64,000 nucleotides of DNA from Brugia malayi (lineage: Eukaryota > Nematoda > Chromadorea > Rhabditida > Onchocercidae): assembly GCF_000002995.4 (NCBI RefSeq), contig NW_025062476.1, forward strand, positions 9,484,501 through 9,548,500, written 5' to 3'. This document shows positions 52,123-64,000 of this stretch, in pieces; the first letter of the stretch is position 1, and each line of letters opens with the position of its first letter. The notes beneath the pieces were generated by a model. It had not been told where the DNA came from and did no database searches. It was given only the letters and a program-made list of their open reading frames with translations. Position numbers and translations under genes: made by a program.

Positions 52123-55100
52123 TTAAACAGCAACAGCAATTTCCATTGATTCAGTTCTCTCTTGTTGCGCAATTAAATTACCGAAAAGTGATTGGAATGC
52201 ATTTTTGTAAGCTATAGAATGTACACCTTTAAGCTGATGAATTTCAACAATTCTTTCTTCATTCTGCAACAAATAATTTAAAGCAGAAAAATATTACCAT
52301 GAGGTGCCATTCAAGGAAAAAAAGCATATCATTTAAGAAGGATACTACATGATAATTGCATTAGAAAGAAATATTCTCAAAACAATCAAAAAAAAAAATT
52401 GTTGAAATATTAGAATTTATTTTTGTCAAGATTCGCAATAGTTTATTTACAGATTAAAAATGTGTTACCTTTTCATTATTTGTCATAACACTTTTAATGT
52501 TTTCAAAAATTGAATGGCACTGTCTGCTCTGATGGTATTTGTTACAGAATCGATATATGTCAATTTTTAGCTAAATAAAAAGACAGCATTTTTATGACGA
52601 GCTAAAATAAATGTAAAGAAAATGTACTATGTTTGTAAACCTATTAAATTCAAAACATATTTTCATCGTGTGAAAAAAAAAAAAAAGGAAAAAAATCTAA
52701 TTTCTAAAGATAAATCACAGATTTAGAGTAATTAGTAATAAAATCGAATGAGTACAAGATTGACACGCTTAGTATTAATTATAACAAACAAATAATTCAT
52801 ACATTTTTAATATCAGTAAAAAAGAAACTTTGACAAGTCAATAAATTTCTGAAAATGAAAAAAAGTAGCAATTCAAAATACTTACACCAGCAATTCGTTG
52901 ATTTATGTGTGAAATATGTTCAAGATACTTCCGTTTTTCCAACTGTTGCTTTACTTTTGGCTGTGACATATCAACAATATATGGAATTTGATAAAAACGT
53001 GAATCCTAAAAATTACTATAATATATAATAAATTTTTCATTGCTAAAATCATTTATTGTTTACATTGAGCAATAATAATTTCTTTTTCCACTACTTTCTT
53101 TTTTTTTTTTTTTTTTTTTTGATATCAGACTAACCGCTAAAATACTTTCCGCTCTTCTATACAATTCATCCAACTCATCTTTCTTTGAGACATGCATTGA
53201 CAATAATGTTAATGGACCATTTATATCTGATGGGATCATTACTTCATCCATTGCATTCAACATTTGCATCCTTTCATTTGCCTTAAAGTAATGAATTTTT
53301 TACCTGATTAATTAACTAACGAACTAATTTAGAAAAGACGATTTTTTTTTTTTTTTTTTAATAATTATGTCTACTGATTTCCAATTCTTTACTCGTAGTT
53401 ATTTTATTGATTAGCCAAACCATAAATACAAAATTATTTATTATACAAATATAAAATAAAGCCTATGTTCTAATGATTATTTATTGTCAGAAACAAATGT
53501 TTGAATATAAAAATACAAATATATTTAGAACTAAAACTATTATCAGGAATATTCAGATGGTAAGTCAATTTTCATCGCTCAATCTATTGTTATTTCAATT
53601 ACAGCAAAGATATATGAATATACACTTAATTTTTCTCAAAAGATTATAATGTAAATCATTAAATCATTAACTCATTTAGTCATTAAATTACATCACTTTA
53701 AAATATAACACTAGCACACATTTATCTCTTATTAGATGTCAGAGATAAGATTATCTGATCTATATTATCTCAAAACAGCAACTAGTTTTTTTTTTTTTTT
53801 TTCATACCGAATATCATACGATTAGATTCTTATTGTTAAATTTCTAAATTTCTATTAAAATCTTACATATTAAAATAAAGGAGTGAAAAAAAAAAAATTA
53901 CAAATCATTCTAACAATCAAACTTCTTCATATTATTTGATATTTCATAATTCATATATGAATTATAATGCAAAAATAAGAGAGTTTTGTAATACCTTTAA
54001 CTGTCGAATATGTTGATAAGCCCATGCTAATGCTAATTTTGTCTCTTTCAATTCATTCTCCAGATAAGCCATTTCATTAAATTGTTCAGAAATTTGTAAG
54101 TTGAAATCGATTGGTGTAATTGATGCTTCTTGCATTTTAGGATGATTTGTAGCCAAATTCATTGTTTGCAATTGCTTAAATGAAAATTCAACTTTATAAC
54201 ATTTGTATTATCTTCTCTAATATATCTCAACACCACATATTATTAAAATTTTCATACCTCCCTCTCCTTATCTGTCTCTTTCTTTCTTTGTCTAAACAAT
54301 ATTTGCAAAATTAGCTAAAATGATTATTCAAAAAGTCATCTATTACTTTCATCATATTCTTATCATAATGAATAGCCAATTATCATTCTATTAATAATTC
54401 GATTAGTCAAACTTCTTTTGAAAATTAGGGGCTAATATAATTCGAATCAAAAACATATAGTGAAACATTCCTCACTGAGTCATAAAATTATCATGCTTAA
54501 TCGATAACTTTTCTTATCTTTACAGCTAACAACATAACTAAAATGGTATAAAACTTATTGACAACAAATCATTACATGTAGCTTTCTAGGTAAAATTCAC
54601 GATGTAAAGTTAATAAATGTAAATTAAATCAAATCAAATCAAAAGAAAAAAAAAACAAAGAATCATTCTTCTAAAAAAGTTCAATAAAGTTTAATAAATA
54701 TAATACATACACCTAACAACACTTTTTTACTGATCGTTCTGGCACGATTTCGCAATTCAAAATTTTCTTTTTCACACATATCAATTTCATGCTGCAAAGC
54801 TTCCAACGTATCTTCGTATTCTCTGCAACAATAAAAAGCAAAAAAAAAAATAAGTGTAAAGAAAGAAAATGAAAGTAAAATGAATGACAGAAGAGTGAGT
54901 TCATTTAAAAGAAATACATGAATTAATTAAAATGGGCTTATATATTACAAATCGATTATAAAATGTTACTTAAATTTAAACTTCAATTATTAGTTAGTGA
55001 AGTGATTCTTTAGCAAATAAAAGTAAGAGCAAAAAGACCTCTTTTTTCAAAAAGAAAATTGAAAATTTTCGATTAATCTAATATTTAATTAGCAAATGAA

Positions 55101-58100
55101 ATATTTAAGGATAATTTGATGTTAAGACGGTAAATCCTATCATTTGCAAAACTGTTTAATCAAAATGGAAAGTGATAAAAAAAGATACAAAAGTGAAGTG
55201 ATTTTTTAGCAGATAAAAGTAGAAGATTTTTTTGTTTATTTTTGGAATAAAATATTATTTTATACTCTAGATATAAAAAGGAATAATATTTCGTCTTTCA
55301 TTAATCAAATGTCTCAGTCAGGAAGTTATCGTCTCAATCTTTGACCTTATTGACTCTCTCCATTTTTTTCCATATAGTATGCATTACTGTGCATTTTTTA
55401 GTGCCATTTTTAGTATAAATAAATAAATATATATACATAACTATTTCATTTGTTATTCATATCAATCCATACTAGCCACTTATTCAGAGCACAAATGAAT
55501 TTAATTCTTCATAATCATAATCGTAATTCGATAATTCTTTTGACTATTTCTTTTTCAGGGTTTAACGCATCCACTTGGTTAAGTAGATTTTATCACTAGA
55601 GAATTATTTTAATCTGGTAACTTACATTTTTGCTTTCCGTAACTGATCACGTAAGTCTGCATTTTGAGAATGCAATTTTTGCACTTCAATTTTTTCCATC
55701 GATTCTATCTTATTTTCAGCTAATTCCAAACGTACCTTTAAAAATAATGTGTTAAACAAAGGTAACTGAACTGAAAAATTAGCTGCTTATTGTCATACAT
55801 TATATGTTATATATTAGCATAATTGAGGATCAAAGTTAAGCGTTAATTAAATTCAATTACATTAGTTAGATATTTTTTTATTTTTTATTCGTATATTAAG
55901 CAAAATAAGATTGGTAAGCAACATAAGTTTACAAATGAAGATAATATGATAGTTCAAGAAAAATTGAACATACTTTGTAGTTGCTAATATCATCAAGCTT
56001 AGTTCGAAGATTCAGTTTTAGTTCCGTTATTTCATTTTCTTTTTTTTCCAAATTCCAACGAAGCTTCTCAGCTTCCAATGCATCTTGTCTTCGAGCATTT
56101 GCTCGTTTCAACAATGGTGATAAAAGAGACTATAATACAATTACTGTTATACAATAAAAGAATATTAGCCATTCTTAATTATCAAGATTACGTTGAAGTA
56201 GCAATAAAATTTTTAGTGCACTATATAATTAATCCAAGTGTTTATTCTAAATAATATGTAAATAAAAGTAGAAAGAAAAATCAAAAGTTACAAAATAGAA
56301 AGACAAAAAAGAATAAGAAAGTTCCTAACACTACTAAGGTAATGTAGATTTAGCATTGAAAAGTATAAAATAGATAATGCATTTGATAGAATTAACATTT
56401 CAGAGAGAAAAGTAATATATTTCTATTCATAAATTAATCAAACCGTTAATCTATTGATTTTAATTGAGCAATTAATTTCTTTATATTGAAAATTAACATA
56501 CAAAAATCAAATCTTGACATAAACAAACCTTATCCATCGGACTGTTCAATAGCTCTTCATTATCAAATTTGTCAATTAAATCACTGATAACATTTTGCAC
56601 AGCTCTCATATATTCACTGAAAATTCAAAACTGATTAGTACTGGAACTCAAGGAATTAAAATTTCCACATCCAAAATTTATTTTCATTTGATTCTTTTTT
56701 TAATATTATTGTTAATATCATCATTTTATACTTTTACCACTATACTCTTCTCCATCATATTTTTTAAATTAATCAGTCAATTTCACGATTATTATTTCCA
56801 TTTTCTTAATTAGCACTGGCTGTCTGATCCCTCCTTATAGTACTATGGACGTTACAATAAATTAGCTTCTTCTACTCTAACCAAATCTCACATATTGCAA
56901 CCTACTTTATAATCTTCGTAGCTTCAGCTCCATTTAAAGCGCCATGCACTTTTTCTACAGAATGCAAAAGAGCTTCTTGAATGCAATTTTCTTCCAAACT
57001 CTCGACTTCTAAATATTCAAGAATAAACGAAATTAATTTACCTGATCCAATTTATTATAAATTTGGGGACAAATTGTTTCTTTGGCAAGAAAATAAATCT
57101 TACAGCAGTTGCCATTATGGATATAGAGAGAAACCTAAAAATGTCAAATAAGTTCTACAAATGAAAGAGACCTGTTATGGTGCTCAATTGAATAGTTGTA
57201 ATACTGCACACATTGTCAAATATTAAAGTTAAATTTTTGAATGGTGTTTTCCAATTTGCTAACTGAATTTCCAGCTGAAATAAATCAATAATAATTAGTA
57301 GTGTAAATTTTAATGAGTATAAAAAGAATTTTTTGAAAGAATTTTTGAAAGAAATACATAATGAGAATTTTGAAATTTGTAAAATTTAGGCAAGAAGATT
57401 TTATAGCAAAAATATGAAGAAGATAAAAAACAAACATCTTGAGTGAATATTAGATTTTCGTCAATTGAGATATGATTTTTTAAACGCATGCAAAGCTGCT
57501 CACATTTTTGTACCCATATTAACACTGATTCCATATATTCATTAGTATTACTCTTAGTAGCATGTGATGACTGAAATAATCATAATTAGGAATACGCAAA
57601 ATGATAGCATCCTTCAATGCTCAAAAGAAAATATTAAATGTATAAAACTTACAAGCGTAAAAATAACACGTTGCACATTAATTTTTACCCAAAATAATCC
57701 TTGAAGATATTGTAAACAAATATCCAAAAATAATTGCTTCACATCATACCATTCTCGTGAAAAGTAAATAGACAATATATTCTGTAACACATTATTATAT
57801 CTAATAGATGAATTATAGGTATCCTTCAAACGATTAATAATTGTTGAGCTATACCTGATAAGTAATTCTATCAACAATGGTTCGAAATAAAAATTTTTCT
57901 GGAATCAAAATCCTTCAGACTTTAAGAATGAAACCACCAATACTTTCACAGTAATACTATTATGCTATAGTAAGTAAAACTTGTACAGTACTGTGATGAA
58001 TGTTCCAACATCTCCGATATCACAATCCAAAAGTCATCCAGAATTTTAAATTTGCACTCCATATTAGATTCTGATTAATGGAAAAGCAATGAAAAAAGCA

Positions 58101-61100
58101 TTTTTTTTTTCATTTTTTTAAAAAATGACTTATTTATATAGTGATGAAAACTATATGTCAGCTCAAAATTTCGAAAGTAAAATAAGCTCAAATTTTTAAA
58201 GTCAAAATCAGAGCATTTCAAAATATATAGTCTTCAGAATTCTAAAGGTAGATAAAATCAAATATTTTAATCCTTAAATCAATCCTTTTATGCTAAATAT
58301 TTATACTAGATATTGTGAAAAGGTTAACGAACCTCCAAATGATTGATTGCCTTATTAATAGCGTCGGTCGCAGTGTTTTCATCGAATTTATCACTTTTAA
58401 GTAAATCAATGTAATAATCAATCATTCGTTCCTCCTTTGCAATATCACTTTGCAACGGTGCCAAACGTGACAATCGCTCTACCGTACATCGACAAACTAC
58501 ACTAAAACATTTTTCATATTAATTATATTTTAACTCATAACAAGAAGATATTTGTTAATCAAGATATGCAATGCAGAAACAAACACACTTGAATTTCAGA
58601 TGTACTTTCAAAATTTAAACGAAATTTACTTAAATCGCTACCTAAAACAAAATATGCTTTGGATAAAACTCAACAAAGTTTACCTTTCACATTGCCGAAC
58701 AGCACAGCCAAAATTGCTTAACAAGAATGAAAATTTTGCACAGTATGCCCACTGTTCCGCTTTGTGGCTTTTCGTTACGTGTTCACGACGTATTCCGCCA
58801 GATGCAGGTGGGTACTGCCAAAATGCATTGTTTCAAAATTTGAGGAAAAAAAAGTAAATTAAAATCTATATAAATTGATATCCTACATACATAAGCAATA
58901 TTTGGTGATACCTTAAGATTAATTAATTTTGCCAGCAGAGTTGTTTTAGCCGAAAGACGAGAGCAGCAAACAGTTAGCAAAATTGCATCATTGTCGCCTG
59001 AAAAGCCAAAAATTCGAGTAACAAAAATTTCAATAAAACAGAAACAATAAAATCCTAACTGACCTCCAGGTTTTGTGAAATTATCAGGCAAAAATGCTCT
59101 CAAATAATTCGACAATTCAATTTCATATTTTAATTCTAGAGCACACACTTCCTTATCTACAATCTGAAATTATTCAAAAATTAATATGTAGAGATTTTCA
59201 AAATTTGTTTAAAGAAAAAAAAAACTTATAGAAGTTAAATTTACATAGAAATTTTACTTCAGCAAATGTTCGAGTAGCTGTAGTAAGTTGTATACTTTGC
59301 ACCGACATTACATTGTTATCTTCTTCTCCTTTCAGTTGTTCGTTTAGGCTAATGATCTGAAACACAAAATAATTTGTAAGAAACAGGATCTCATGTAACC
59401 AATAAAACTGTCTGTAAAAATTGAATAAAAAAGAGAGAACAGAAATGATAAAATCGTTAGTCTTTTTCAGATAAAGAAAATAAAAAGACGATATTAATTG
59501 ATAAAAGGTGTGTATTTCGATACATATTTTTGAAGAGGACTAATACAATGTAATTCAGCAATTAAAGCATAATTGAAATGTGTGCAGGAAACAATAGCTT
59601 TGTGCTATTTCATTTTTCATGAATTGGAAGGAAATCAGTCATAAGTGATTTACATAATTTTCAAACTTACTTCATCTTGCCTTTCCTGAATTTCTTCGTT
59701 CAGTTCACTAATTTTCCGTCGAAATTTCATGATCATTTTCTCGTATTCATCTACTTGCTCACCGTATACTTTGATTTGTATAAGAAGCTGAAATGTAAGG
59801 AAAAACATATTTACTGATTAAGCTTCTAGAATTTACAAATCACAAAAAAATCATTTGGAATTAAAAGCTCATTGTCTCACATTATTCATTCGACTATTTG
59901 TCAAATCCAATTCCTCTCGAAGTTCTTTTTCAGCTTCTCTTTGTGTTTCAAGAATTTCTTCATCCATTGATCTGATTGCCTCATAATCTTCAACGGTTTC
60001 TTCTAAGGTACTGCAATTTTTCCTGAGTCTTCCTTTCTTATTAGTAAATCATACAAAGCAGTGAACACAAAATCAGCATACTGATAAAACGCTTCAGGTT
60101 TTTTTCGAGAAATAATAGCTTCTTGATAGAAATGAGGTTTAAAATACCAATTCAAATTTGCTAACTTTAGCTTTTTTTCCAAATCCATATTTTTATCTGT
60201 CAAAATCTCGATCACTTTCTCACTTTCCGCTGCTGCATCAATCTAAAAACATATTTTAAAGCATTAGTAATAAAATAAATGCATTCCACGTATTAATTAT
60301 ATAAAAACAGTGAAGAGTCCGAAACAAATATTATCCATCTGAACACTAATAACAACAATTTCCCATTATATGAACAAAAGCATAGCTAATTGAATATCAC
60401 AAGCAATGTGATGAAGCAGGAAAAAAACAGTGACAAATTGGATTTTTATACTAAATTTAAAAACAGAGCTAGTAAACCGAAAAAAACAAAAAAGAAACGC
60501 ATGCATACTTACCCTTTCGGTTATATCAGTCAACTGCAATAATTGGTAAAATATTATAAGCAAAATTTTGAATAACATATATAATATATAATGAGAACGA
60601 GAATGTCTCAAAATATTAAAAATTAAATAATACTAACGTGTTCTTTTAGTATAAATATTGTCCGCTCGGCTTTCTGAAGTTCGTTTCTTAAATTTTCACA
60701 AATTTTGACTAACGTAGCAGACTCATTCTTTAGCGTCTCATTCTCTTGTGTCAATTCTCGTTTATCTTCCGCCAACTGACCGATTACATCGCGCATTCTA
60801 AACAGTAATATACACCTGATAAAGTTTGGATAGACCAAAAAAATTTGCGTGACATTTCAATTAATATAAAAAATACCAAATTAATAAGCCATGTACACTG
60901 GAAACTTCAACCAAGCCTACCTTACTATAGCTTCGCGCAATTTCATATTCTGACATCTCAACATTTTGAGCTCTATTCCATCATCCTTTAATAAAATATG
61001 CATTTCTAGAGTACCAATCTTGAAATGAACAATGTTTTTAGAATTTCATTTTGCAAATCTCAGCAACATCAATTTAATTTAATTCAATTCAAGTTCGTTA

Positions 61101-62468
61101 TTAAATAATAAATCTATAACTCATTAGATGAGTAAAGGTTATCATTGGAACACAACCTTTGGCATATCATCTGCACTTGGTTTAATTTCACCTCGAAACA
61201 AATCCAATTCTATTTCCAATTCTTGTATACGCTGCTTCTCATTCTCAATGTCAGCCTTCAATAATTATGCTCAGTTAAAAAAAAAAAGTTTGGATAGAAT
61301 TCCAGCTTTCATCGAAGAATTTTAGTTTTCAAACTGATAAACAAACACATATTTCACTTGCAAACAAACCTGCAGAAGATCTGCTTTCTCTTCAGCCATT
61401 TCCCTCTCTATTGTTGCCATTTCGAGTTGTTCTTCAAGTTCTGATAATCGTTCAAGCTTTTCTTGATCTATTCTTGATAGTTCAAGCAATTCCTGAATTA
61501 AGGCTAAATTTTGAGTTTTTCGAGCAGTATTTAAGAAAAGGAAATACGGAGGTTTATAATCATCTTTTTTCCTACCATTTTGAATTTGAATATGAAGTAC
61601 AAAATAAAACAGTAACACTATGTGAATTTTTTAAAAAGCCTAAAATCTTGAAATTTCCAGTAATTCGAAAAAAATTTTCAGAAATTTAGGTTTGGCTAAT
61701 GTACCTATTCTTCTTTAATTCTTGTTTCATTACATATTTATATTTAAATTAATGTAACAATTAGATTCACCGTCCATTTAAAGATCTGAATTGAAATCCA
61801 AAAACCATGTCATTATTTTTCATAAACACAAAATATACTAGACAGATTTTAGGGGACCAAAATTTTTTATGGAATAAGAGTGGAAAAGTAATAAACAATT
61901 CAACCAAACCTATCTACAAATATGAAGTATCATTACTTCTACAAATATATGAAGTATCATTACTTTCTCCTTTTCTTGCAATTGTCGCTGTAATTTTGAA
62001 TTGGCTTCAACTAATTTAACTTTAAATTCACGTAATGCTTCCAGTTCGGCCACATTTCTCTCATATTCCGTAAGTTTCGGATAATCATCCTTCCGTTTCT
62101 GCCTTTAAAATTTTGAAATTTATTAATTAATTTATATGTTGAATTTAAGTCAATATAACGGCAATGATATTTAATATCATAAACCACAATCTGAAAACCA
62201 AAGCAGGGATTTCGAAAAACAAATTCTAATTTTAGAGTGGATAAAATGAGTTCAACTACATGAATTCTGACTTGAGAGCAGTAAGTTATGAAAATCTTGA
62301 AATTCCAAAAGGGAACAAATGACTATCTTAAGAATCAATCTGAAAAATCATTAGTGAAATAATAATAAATATATTAATTACTTTAATGTTTCTAGCTTTG
62401 TTGTTAAATCTTTGTTTTCAATACGAAGCAATTCTATTTCATTCTTGTTCTCATCCATCAAGTTTATT
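52123..62468 (-). CDS. dnc-1: Dynactin subunit 1 (p150Glued), C-terminal 3/4 (5' partial)
   Basis: This is the large dynactin arm, the activator of cytoplasmic dynein. Twenty-nine exons agree in phase: 62468-62382, 62102-61964, 61492-61370, 61255-61157, 61018-60921, 60797-60638, 60533-60513, 60242-60148, 60010-59881, 59787-59671, 59356-59258, 59163-59064, 58997-58912, 58814-58684, 58501-58329, 58070-57992, 57854-57653, 57570-57436, 57274-57172, 57008-56906, 56616-56529, 56129-55974, 55735-55626, 54822-54713, 54271-54258, 54174-53995, 53281-53135, 53005-52886, 52570-52469 and 52263-52123 (the 14-base exon is provisional). The first coiled coil shows CQNMKLREAIVR and LTDKNMDLEKKLK. The intercoil domain shows LSNYLRAFLPDNFTKPGG, GDNDAILLTVCCSRL and a C-terminal YYIDLLKSDKFDENTATDAI. 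A second coil follows (LEALQHEIDMCEKENFELRN). The product ends MEIAVAV. The first visible exon starts within a codon, so the CAP-Gly microtubule-binding head lies upstream, beyond 64000 or undetected. Confidence 0.96.
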
Positions 62469-64000
62469 CTGAAACAGTGGAATAATTTAAATAGACTGAA
62501 GAATACAGTCGACATGTTTAACTTAAGAAACATTATGGTTTGATTTTAATTATTTATTTAACAGTCATTAAATTGCTAATGATAGTGAATTAATAAAAAG
62601 AAAAGAAAAACATCATGGAGTTAAGGGTAAGAAAAAATTATGGCAATAGTAGCAGCTTCAAAAGAAAACCACAATGAAATATTATAATTGGAATAACACT
62701 TAGCTGCTAGTTATATTGTAATTAGAACAATAGTTAGTTGCTAAGTTATAATTCTAATGAATAATTAAAGAAAGCAATAATTAAATAATTAAGAAAAAGG
62801 AAAAAATTAGATATTATATAAAAAAACAAACATTGATAAATTAAATAATTTGCGTATCCAGTAAATAAATATAATATATAAGAAAGAAAAAGACTTTTTT
62901 TTTCCTTTTTTTTACGTTCATCCTTTAAATATGAATAGATTAGTGACAATATACTATCAAATCAACAAATTCATCTCCTTCATAAGAAACAAACACTTTT
63001 TTTTTCCACTTTTGGCTAAAAAACGAAGCAAACAACAAAGTACCAGAACTTTGCATCTTAATGACGTGTACTTTTTTCACGGACCGTTATTTATTTTTCT
63101 AAACGTATGAGTGATTTACGTTGATGTAAGCGTGGGTGGGTGCGTGAATGATGTACGGGTGTAGTGTAAGTAATAGTAATTAAGTCTTCCTGAAAAGGTA
63201 TGTTAGTGAAAAATAAATTTTATTATTAATGATGAAAATTTCATATATTAGTGAAAGCAAAAAAAAAGTAAACACGAAAACAAAAACAAAATGAAAAGAA
63301 AATGAAATGAGAAAGAAAAAAGAGGACGGAAGTTGGAAGAGATTTTCAAGTTATTATTTATCATAAAATAACACGGTCAAAGAAAAACAAGCATTAACAA
63401 TAGCAAAATAATGTTTATTATTTATAATTTGAATATATTATTTAACTTTTTTTCTCTGCATCATGTTATGAAGTTGGCATGTACAATATATGACATTTGT
63501 CTTTCCTTTTCTTCTTTTTTCTTACTAGGATAAGATTTTTTAATGCTTTCTCTTTTTTCTCTATATCGTAGATAAGTTAGTTATGTAGCGGTTTAAATGT
63601 TTTCATGAAAAGTTTATATGAATATAAAGTCTTTTTACTGGTATTTTGCACATGTCATCTTTATTATTAATGATATTTTTGTTCAAAATATGCTATTATC
63701 AGATGAAAATTGCACCAGTTTTTATGTTGCTTTTAATGTATAATATATAAATGCATATGTCATAACTAATAAATATGGTACATTATATAATTATTTTATA
63801 TAAACTGCATATAAATTATATAATAAACATCAATACTGGACAGAAATATATTTCTTAAAATTTTGAGAATATTTTTGTTTCTAAAATTACAAGAAGTATT
63901 CAGCGCAGTTGCAAATATTTTGAGAATATTTTTTATTATCATTTTATCATCTGTTTTTTTCGTTTGAATTATTCATGTATCACTTAATATTTGCACACTG
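62469..64000. other. Probable large 5' intron of the dynactin gene
   Basis: No CAP-Gly or other dynactin coding is recognised here on the minus strand. One candidate 70-base exon at 63189-63120 has a CTTTTCAG acceptor and a GTAAATC donor. In the phase needed to join 62468 it stays open (Thr/Tyr/His-rich), so it may be a linker exon, but nothing ties it to the family. The rest is A+T-rich with A and T runs. Confidence 0.4.

Overview
The window looks like nuclear DNA of a parasitic nematode, most likely a filarial or related spirurid. The evidence is strong A+T richness, genes made of many short exons with AG-ending acceptors and GT donors, splice acceptors lying a few bases before several start codons (as expected for trans-splicing), and protein matches of metazoan and nematode type. 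A degraded fragment of a bacterial HscA/DnaK-family chaperone gene sits in an intron. This fits transfer from a Wolbachia-like endosymbiont, and filarial genomes commonly carry such inserts. The species cannot be fixed from the sequence alone.

Layout from left to right. 742-1325 (+): 3' end of an unrecognised gene. 1862-6281 (-): SH2-SH2-phosphatase of the SHP/corkscrew/PTP-2 type, lacking only its first coding exon. 7700-8299 (-): two exons of a small one-helix membrane protein. 8979-11689 (+): kringle-domain single-pass membrane protein. 14748-19234 (+): protein with eight C2H2-type fingers. 21734-23329 (-): cyclophilin with an apparent one-base insertion. 25092-30496 (-): unrecognised 615-residue basic protein whose last intron holds the bacterial insert (25555-25950, +). 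33220-37305 (+): acidic/coiled-coil/basic protein. 39411-42013 (+): MND1. 43456-47706 (+): p53-family protein with DNA-binding, tetramerisation and SAM domains. 52123-62468 (-): dynactin p150Glued (DNC-1), with the N-terminal CAP-Gly part beyond the right edge or in undetected exons.

I built the exon models by hand. For the complete genes, the exon lengths sum to a multiple of three and the phases agree at every junction, except in the cyclophilin. MND1 comes out at 206 residues, the p53-family protein at 481, the finger protein at 619 and the cyclophilin at 171 (after discounting one base).

The genes do not form an obvious pathway or operon. The points most worth following are the HscA-like insert, a complete MND1 in a nematode (Caenorhabditis lacks the DMC1/HOP2/MND1 set), a p63/p73-like p53 architecture with Lys at the position of human Arg273, the kringle receptor-like protein, and the cyclophilin frameshift. 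The rest is A+T-rich intergenic DNA with small repeats and hairpins. I saw no CRISPR array, rRNA, recognisable tRNA, prophage or complete transposon.
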